64,000 nt of DNA, from positions 30,284,288-30,348,287 of the forward strand of contig CM055833.1 of assembly GCA_029582265.1 (NCBI GenBank), read 5' to 3'. Below the pieces are notes generated by a model that saw only the letters and a program-made list of their open reading frames with translations, was not told the origin of the DNA and did not search any database. This DNA comes from Zoroaster sp. YZ-2022 (taxonomy: Eukaryota; Echinodermata; Asteroidea; Forcipulatida; Zoroasteridae). Shown in pieces: positions 1 through 64,000 of this stretch. Position 1 is the stretch's first letter. Every line of letters starts with the position of its first letter. The position numbers and the translations under genes are program-made.

Positions 1-660
1 GGCTAATAGATTATAGCTAGACTTGTGATGAACACATCTATGAAGAAAACAAATACAATTTTGCCATTTTACAATGGAAACCTTTCGGTCAAAGATAGGC
101 ATGCCGTTTGTACATTGTACATATGGATATGTCGATTGGATAATTGTATGCATTTCTTAAATAGTTAGGCTGGGCTAATTAGTGGATCGATTAATTGGGG
201 GCGCTAATAGATTATAGCTAGACATGTGGTGAACACATCTATGAAAATTTTTTCAATTTTGCCATTTTATAATGAAAACCTTTCGGTTAAATGTAGGTAT
301 GTCGTTCGGACATTGTGCATATACATATCCCAATTGAATAATTGCATGTAATTTTAATTAGTTGGGGTGGGCTAATTAGTGGGTCGATTAATTGGGGGCG
401 CTAATAGATTATAGCTAGAGATGTGATGAACACATATTATATGAAGAAAAAAATTACAATTTTGCCATTTTATAATGGAAACCTTTTGGTCAAAGATAGG
501 TATGCCGTTCGTACATTGTACATATGGATATGCCGATTGGATAATTGTATGCACTCTTTAATTAGTCGGGCTGTGCTAATTAGTGGATCGATTAATTGGG
601 GGCGCTAATAGATTATAGCTAGAGATGTGATGAACACATCTATGAAGAAAATTTTTTCAA
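1..660. repeat. Tandem repeat, ~200-bp unit, 3+ copies
   Basis: A motif beginning GCTAATAGATTATAGCTAG recurs at 2, 203, 400 and 604, giving units of about 201, 197 and 204 bp. Units share AT-rich interior sequence with scattered substitutions. The fourth unit loses similarity after about 665. The array may extend left of the window. It shows no coding potential; short open frames in it are chance. Satellite or tandem terminal repeat of a larger element are both possible. Confidence 0.85.
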
Positions 661-784
661 TTTTTCTATTTTACGATGGAACACTTCTCGTCAAAATTGT
701 CCGAATCATCATTGTGTATTTTTCTATGGTACTGTACGTTTACACTTAATGACGTATATTGACGGTCTTTTGCGGTATTTGAAA

Positions 785-2734
785 CCTGACTGATGTTAGC
801 ACGAAAATCGGGCCTGAATTCCGGCCAGCACGATTTTCGTGTTGGCACGAAAATTACATTTTGGCTGTATTTCATTACGGTGGCCCAGAACAGACAAACT
901 AATGAGAAACATAAACCATTTTCAGTGGTTTTTTTTTTTAAAGACTGTCCCATTAATTAATGCCAATAGTTTCTTGGTATATTATAAGTAGTGCACAGAA
1001 GGACGTTTTCGAATGATTTTGTTGTTGTAGTTTTTAAATTGTAACATTTCCCTTTATTTGGTATAAAAGTTTTGTACACCAACACATTTTTGACCAATTA
1101 TTTGCCATTTTTCTCTTGTCCAAAATATTTTAATATTTTGTAACACCCCTTTGTACATACCTTCTAGTAGACTTAATTTTTATGACGACAAATTTGCTAT
1201 TATTGCTAAGCTTCCAATTAATTTAAATATTAACAGTTTTGGGTAAACAAAAATGACATGCTCGATCTCACAGCAAATAGTGCACGAAAGCGAATCTTTT
1301 TGATGAAAATTTCGTGTAAAATATTAAATATTTTATAATCTCTCAGGCATGTATACCTTTCTGGTAGACTTACCTGGCGACGATCTGTTGTTTGCTGCCC
1401 AGCCCAATCATCTAATATTAACAGTTTTGCAAAATGTTTTGAATCCTGCACAAATAGATGAAAGCGCATTTTTTTGATGGTCGTCACATTTCTCGTGTAA
1501 TATATTAAAATATTTATAGCACTTCTTGTACATTACTTATGGTAGACTTTACATTTGACAAATCTGATTGCTCAGCCCAATTAATTTAAATATTGACCGT
1601 TTTTGGTAAAAATGTTTCGAATCCTGTTCAAAATTAAGTCTACCAGAAGGTATGTACAAGGGGGTGTTACAATAATATTTTAATATTTTAGACGAGAAAT
1701 GTGGCAATTTTTCATCAAGAAATGCGCTTTCTTGCACTATTTGTGTAGGATTTGAAACATTTTTTTACCAATAACTGTTAATTTTTAAATTAATTGGGCT
1801 AGGCAGTAACTAATGGCAGAATTTGTCGTCGCCAAAATTAAGTCTACCAGAAGGTATGTACAAGGGGGTGTTACAATAATATTTTAATATTTTAGACGAG
1901 AAATGTGGCAATTTTTCATCAAGAAATGCGCTTTTTTGCACTATTTGTGTAGGATTTGAAACATTTCTTTACCAAAAACTGTTAATTTTTTAATTAATTG
2001 GGCTAGGCAGTAACTAATGGCAGAATTTGTCGTCGCCAAAATTAAGTCTACCAGAAGGTATGTACAAGGGGGTGTTATAAAAATATTTTAACATTTTAGA
2101 CGAGAAATGTGGCAATTTTCATAGAGAAATACGCTTTTGCACACTATTTGTGTAGGATTTGAAACCTTTTTTTTTTTTACCAAAAACTTAATTTTTAAAT
2201 TAATTGGGCTAGGCAGTAACTAATGGCAGAATTTGTAGTCGCCAAAATAAAGTCTACCAGACAGTAGGTACAAGGGGGTGTTATAATAATATTTTAATAT
2301 TTTAGACGAGAAATGTAGTAATTTTTCATTAATAAAATGCGCTTTCGTACTAATTGCGGTGACACCATGTGCCAAAATTGTTTAGCTCAATAGCTGAACT
2401 TGTCGCCAAATTTCAGTTATAAAAATTAACTGTTTACTTGATTGTGATTTATTGTTAAAATTGTAACCTAATAATTATTTTACCAAAATCAGTGTTTTCA
2501 TCAAATTAATCGGCCTGCCTTTACAAATGGCGTAAATTGCCGTCAGGAAAAAGAAGTATGCCTGAAGGAGACAATATACAAAATTTTTGAAATTATTTAA
2601 AGGATTTTCCATTTTTCAGTTTGTCCGCTCTGGGCCACCGTATTGAAATACAGCCAAAATGTAATTTTCGTGCCAACACGAAAATCGTGCTGGCCGGAAT
2701 TCAGGCCCGATTTTCGTGCTAACATCAGTCAGGT
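785..2734. mobile_element. Palindromic foldback-type DNA element (~1.95 kb)
   Basis: The outer ~115 bp form an inverted repeat: 785-901, starting CCTGACTGATGTTAGC, pairs with about 2617-2733. The interior is also mirrored. Three degenerate ~200-bp units in one orientation (about 1090-1629) face four units of ~204 bp in the other (starting 1630, 1834, 2038 and 2244). Near-identical 10-bp words GTATTTGAAA lie at 775-784 and 2735-2744, consistent with a target duplication of about 10 bp. Long inverted termini plus a 9-11 bp duplication fit a Mutator-like or foldback (TU-like) non-autonomous element. No transposase frame is visible. The right boundary is less certain because related short repeats continue to about 2800. 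Confidence 0.7.
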
Positions 2735-2800
2735 GTATTTGAAATTCGGTGCCAGCACCAAATTTCGTGCTAGCACCAAATTCGGTGCTGACTTCTGACC
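2735..2800. repeat. Short repeats of a TTCGTGCTAGCACC-like motif
   Basis: Three imperfect copies of a ~17-bp motif (GGTGCCAGCACC, CGTGCTAGCACC, CGGTGCTGAC) follow the right inverted repeat. They resemble sequence inside that repeat, so they may be part of the element or a relic of an older copy. From 2801 to about 3350 I see only AT-rich sequence with a small ATC-rich run near 3186-3202. Confidence 0.45.
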
Positions 2801-3387
2801 ATTATGCTATGGTAGGAAAAGGTACAAGACTGTAAATATGTTAATTTGATGTGGGCAAGTATGTACACGTAAAGGGGTGACCATGTAAAGTAACGTTATA
2901 GTTGGGAGTTTCTACTTTAGTTTTTGATAAATCGCGTCCAAGAAAAACATTTAATCCGTAAGTTGAATACTTTATAGTATTCTATGTCATATTGGCATCA
3001 TAAGTGTTATAAAACTGATTAGTACTCCGGTCATTTTAATGAATAAAACTAATGTAAACCCACCACGGTCACGGATTGGTGATTGATGCTGAAATCATAA
3101 GTTGACGTTGCCAAGTCATGAAGTAGGCTATTCATGCCGGATGGCGGTAGAGTGACCCATTTTGTAATTTTGCCCCCAACATTATCATCACCATCATCAT
3201 CATTTGTATTTGAACATAATGGATGGTTATTGACAGAGGAATGAATGTCATGTATTTTACAAGAGTCCAACTTCTTATCTCAATCTCATTTTTTTACATT
3301 TGATTTTGCAATTAATTTTATTTTAAGTAACATTAATTTTATGTCGTTTCGGTTTGCGGTAACACCATGTAACCGTTTATCTCAACT

Positions 3388-3816
3388 AAGAATGTCGTAT
3401 CCGACCGCCACTTTTTAAGGGGATTTTTTTATTTTTTATTTTTATTTTTGTAACCACTAACAGTAACAAATGTTAACCAGTTAAAAAATTATTCTTTCGA
3501 TTTTTGGGGGTACAGAAAGCGAAAACTATCTTTAAAATCCACTTCTATGATGGTTTTCGGACTTTATTTCCCTTCTAAAAAATAGAAGGATCCTATTACA
3601 GTTGCTACTGCGTATGTACAATGACCGTGTTGGAGGAGTTGACAAGATCAGACTAACATGACTGAGGAAGTCATCGTATACCAAAAATGCCAGATTTTTC
3701 ATGAAATAAATATTATGTCCATCATCATCCATATGTTCTCCACCTTACTGGGTAGGTAAGATTACATTATTGGTTATATTGAATGAGAAAAAGTGGAGGT
3801 CGCATACGACATTCTT
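3388..3816. repeat. Inverted repeat pair, ~30-bp arms
   Basis: About 30 bp at 3388-3417 (GAATGTCGTATCCGACC...) are matched in reverse complement at 3787-3816, enclosing ~370 bp. Sequence just outside (GGTTTGCGGTAACACCATG near 3351 and a GGTTCTGAAAAGAACC hairpin near 3847) resembles the ~95-bp element family described at 6746. The pair may therefore be an insertion that split such an element. It is non-coding. Confidence 0.5.
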
Positions 3817-3869
3817 CCCCTCAACTATCGCAAAGCTGAGTTACAGGTTCTGAAAAGAACCTTATTGCA

Positions 3870-3988
3870 CAACTCGTATCTCAACTGTTGCTAAGTGAGA
3901 ATGGTTCAAGGGAGAATCAATGTCGGGTAACTCGTTTTTCTCAACTGTTGCTAAGTGAGAAATATGGTTCAGGGAGAATCATGGGGAC
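3870..3988. repeat. Two-copy tandem repeat, ~58 bp
   Basis: Two adjacent units each contain CTCAACTGTTGCTAAGTGAG followed by a GGTTCA..GGGAGAATCA segment. They differ by a few substitutions and small indels. Confidence 0.75.
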
Positions 3989-4006
3989 TTCACGGGTTAA
4001 TATTAA

Positions 4007-4301
4007 CCCTAACCCTCCAGGGTATTTTGGCTAGAAACCCTGCCAGACACAACAGATTGTATCGTTTGTCAAAGTGACTTGACTGCCCAGTGCAGCAAAA
4101 TCCATCAGGTCACAAATCTCAAGGCTGAACTGCCTCAGAGTCTGTGGTAGCAGCAGGATACAACTCTGGTATTGTTCAATGGGACCAGCTCTCAATAGAA
4201 ACAGACTTGGCTGCTTATGCACTGGTGTTGACAGCTGAATCCATCAAAGTGCACCAGACCTTTCCACCTGATGCACTTTGCTGCGTCTGGCAGGGTTAGG
4301 G
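4007..4301. mobile_element. TTAA-flanked MITE, piggyBac-like ends
   Basis: The 295-bp element starts CCCTAACCCT and ends AGGGTTAGGG, and is flanked on both sides by TTAA (4003-4006 and 4302-4305). A second block (GCCAGAC.C near 4039, its complement near 4286) extends the terminal inverted repeat after a short left-side insertion. TTAA duplication with CCC/GGG ends is the piggyBac signature. No transposase is present, so it is non-autonomous. Confidence 0.7.
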
Positions 4302-4799
4302 TTAATGTTTAAAAATTTAACAACATTTAGACAGTGGATATTTTACCGGCGACGGTAAATTGAACAGTAATGCTATTTTACCGGTGGTCTTCTCTGATTG
4401 GTCAGTACTGTTGATGTCATCCGCTACTGAGCTTTGCGTGCTTTGCATTCGATCGCGAGCGTGTTTGTTGTATACGACGTACGACGCGTGACGATCGCTA
4501 CTCGGAAAAAATGGCGACTCATGTGGCTGAGTGTAATATTCACGTAATGTGTGCTGCCCGGGTGTGCCGGTAATTCGTCCACACGAGATCTTTTCAGCCG
4601 GTTAATTGGCCCACCACAGCACGTTCTTGCTGTTTGTTTTTTGTTTGTTTTGTTTTGTTGTGTTTCTTTTTTACCCATGGGAAAATCTCTGCATATCTGG
4701 ATGCTCCGCCAATCATCACATTGAATGTTTGTATATTCCATGCTACACAATCATGAAAATATGGCCATGTAAATGTAGCCCATTTTGGACTCCTCAATG

Positions 4800-4897
4800 C
4801 TTGTACCATAGCTCCATGCTTGTACCATAGCTCCATGCTTGTACCATAGCTCCATGCTTGTACCATAGCTCCATGCTTGTACCATAGCTCCATGCTT
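4800..4897. repeat. 19-bp minisatellite, ~5 copies
   Basis: The unit CTTGTACCATAGCTCCATG repeats head to tail inside the 4330-5188 element. The period is not a multiple of three, so the apparent repetitive peptides are artefacts. Confidence 0.9.
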
Positions 4898-5097
4898 GTA
4901 CATTGTACAATGGAGGAGTCCTACATGTACCTCGGCTAACTGTACGTGTGTACGCTGTTTAATCTTCGTACGGCGTCACAACGCTGCACTTGCTGGCATA
5001 GAGCATAGAGGAATCCCATGCATGGAGGCAGCTGCTTGGAATGCTTATTTCCGCTACTATACTGAGCTTTACGAAGCATGCAAAGCTCAGTAGCGGA

Positions 5098-5120
5098 TGA
5101 CGTCAACAGTTCTGACCAAT
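5098..5120. promoter_or_regulatory. CRE-like site and CCAAT box in element arm
   Basis: A perfect palindromic TGACGTCA lies at 5098-5105 and a CCAAT at 5116-5120, about 0.6 kb before the HERC2 start codon. The mirrored left arm has TGATGTCA at 4412-4419 and the inverted CCAAT (ATTGG) at 4397-4401. These are seen motifs; promoter activity is inference. No TATA box or transcription start is identifiable. Confidence 0.35.
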
Positions 5121-5188
5121 CAGAGAAGACCACCGGTAAAATATCGTTTCGAATTAATTTACCATCACCGGTAAAATATCCACTGCCT

Positions 5189-5726
5189 AACATTTACATG
5201 TATATGTATACCTTAGTCCTTATGTAAGGCCACAGTATTTGTAAGGGATACAATATTTAAACACCCAATCAGTGGTTTGAAATTATGAATAAAATTAACT
5301 GAAAAGTTAGTTACTCCAGGTTCCAAGCTCAGGGCTAACGTTATTCCCAGTCCCAGATACTGTGTACTGCTCTAACATTACTGTGTGCTGCTCATGTTTA
5401 CTTTAGGGGTTTCCCTTACATGATGGCATTTCAAACAAATTCATCCATGATTAGGGAAATCTTGCACTTCCATTAGAATATCCAAATGTCTATGTGAACC
5501 TTTTTAAGGTGCACTGAGGCCACGACCAGGGCAATGGAGGCTATGGCCTACTTGGCCTCTGTGAAATTCCAGGCTGGAGGTTGAAAGTTGTATTTTGAAA
5601 TATCATTTACAGCCTCTATGTTGCCATATACAGCTACATGCTAGAGTGTAAAGCATATTTTATGAAGTTTGTTGAAACAAATCTCCTAGCGTCATCTCAT
5701 GCAAGAAACTATCCAATAATGGAACA
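5189..5726 (+). other. HERC2 5' flank and probable 5' UTR
   Basis: This is the region between the inverted-repeat element and the start codon. It must contain either the 5' UTR of coding exon 1 or the acceptor of an intron in the 5' UTR. An in-frame TGA at 5673-5675 closes the reading frame upstream of the ATG. I see no convincing core promoter. Confidence 0.4.
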
Positions 5727-63344
<57,618 letters not shown>

Positions 63345-64000
63345 GTAAGAGATACTGACAAAGTGTATGAAATGCATAGAGAATTAGCTGTTGCAAACTG
63401 CTTACCAACCTAAAGGATCTGTAGTATAAATGCAAACTAGTAGTTATTAGTCGTACGTTTCGAACCTAGCAGGTTCTTTCTCAAAGGCAAAATGTATGAG
63501 TTTTGTTTAGTTTTGTTTAGTTTCTTTATTTCCATAACATCATAATGATACAATACACAGTTATTTGTGAGATTAATAGAAAATGACATGTGGAGGAACA
63601 TAATAGAAAGCAGAGGGTTGGTACAAGTTTAATGATTTTTTTCCCCTAAAATGTTATTCCTATAGCAGAAAGGAGAATTTGCTGGAGTGACAAAGTTTAG
63701 AAATAAATTGACCCAAAAAACCACTAAAACTTTTATATTTCAAAACTAATTGTTTAGAATGACTGAATGAGAAATAAGATGTTTACATTTTAATTCTTGA
63801 TTTGTTTACAGTTTATAAATATTATATTATTTATTTAAATATATCACAACATTTCTCACCATTTTTATTACGTCATTGATTCTTTATTTGTTAACATTTG
63901 GTAAATCAAAACAATGTATATAACTAATTTTCTCTATCATTTTTATTACTCCCTGTTTATTACAATCAAAGCCTTCTTACGTGCAAAAAAAAATACAAAT
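63345..64000 (+). other. Start of HERC2 intron 51
   Basis: AT-rich intron. A hairpin-containing stretch at 63455-63490 reads on the minus strand GAGAAAGAACCTGCTAGGTT then CGAAACGTACGAC, again a stem followed by GAAAC. A GTTTAGTTTCTTTATTTCC stretch may be an old LINE tail. No exon is visible. Confidence 0.6.

Larger units (their letters stand above)
4330..5188. mobile_element. Inverted-repeat DNA element upstream of HERC2
   Basis: Arms of about 115 bp (4332-4448 and 5075-5185) are inverted copies beginning CAGTGGATATTTTACCGG. The 8-bp word AACATTTA flanks the pair at 4322-4329 and 5189-5196, which fits a hAT-type target duplication. An alternative reading is a longer TTAG-CAGTGG terminus. The interior holds a CpG-rich stretch (about 4440-4510) and a 19-bp minisatellite. 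No transposase is visible. Confidence 0.7.

Noticed and set aside
4002..4306. Interstitial telomere repeat (CCCTAACCCT / AGGGTTAGGG)
   Set aside because: There are only one and a half TTAGGG units on each side, in inverted orientation and flanked by TTAA. They are the termini of a MITE.

Overview
This is a window of animal nuclear DNA, read from its intron-rich gene structure (GT-AG introns, split codons), AT-rich introns and dense transposon load. The one host gene is HERC2, on the + strand. It runs from its start codon at 5727 to beyond the right edge. I could trace 51 consecutive coding exons (10,222 nt, 3,407 complete codons) whose splice phases all agree. The protein reads as a HERC2 orthologue throughout. 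The repeat repertoire (tRNA-Leu-derived SINEs, CR1/L2-like and other LINEs, hAT-type elements, foldback elements) and the good similarity to vertebrate HERC2 suggest a marine deuterostome invertebrate. An echinoderm is my best guess; I cannot prove it from sequence alone.

Layout. 1-5726 is upstream DNA: a ~200-bp tandem repeat, a ~1.95-kb palindromic foldback element, a TTAA-flanked MITE and an ~860-bp inverted-repeat element whose arms carry CCAAT boxes and a CRE-like site about 0.6 kb before the start codon. 5727-15775 and 21269-25788 encode the N-terminus, including an eight-cysteine cluster, and the first RCC1-like domain (RLD1). 25789-29837 plus 41097-41188 encode the middle helical region and the cytochrome-b5-like domain. 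That domain is split by an 11.3-kb intron filled almost entirely by a 50/53-bp minisatellite. 41504-53597 encode the central region with the MIB/HERC2, UBA-like and CPH domains. 55043-59238 encode the ZZ zinc finger and the DOC/APC10 domain. 58951-63344 encode the second RCC1-like domain (RLD2). The third RLD and the catalytic HECT domain would lie to the right of the window.

The introns record a rich insertion history: a hAT-type element inserted in a 27-bp minisatellite and then duplicated with it; a CR1/L2-like LINE inserted exactly at a 5' splice site; another hAT-like element with a clean 8-bp target duplication; several palindromic MITEs; two SINE families; and a dispersed family of ~95-bp elements with a hammerhead-ribozyme-like core. 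One copy of the last family sits inside a foldback arm with a perfect 9-bp target duplication. Another lies beside an 80-bp minisatellite built from the family's own flanking module.

How the gene works: HERC2 is a very large HECT-type ubiquitin ligase. RLDs, DOC, ZZ, CPH and MIB domains are generally interaction modules, and the HECT domain transfers ubiquitin. All gene features here are parts of this single transcription unit.
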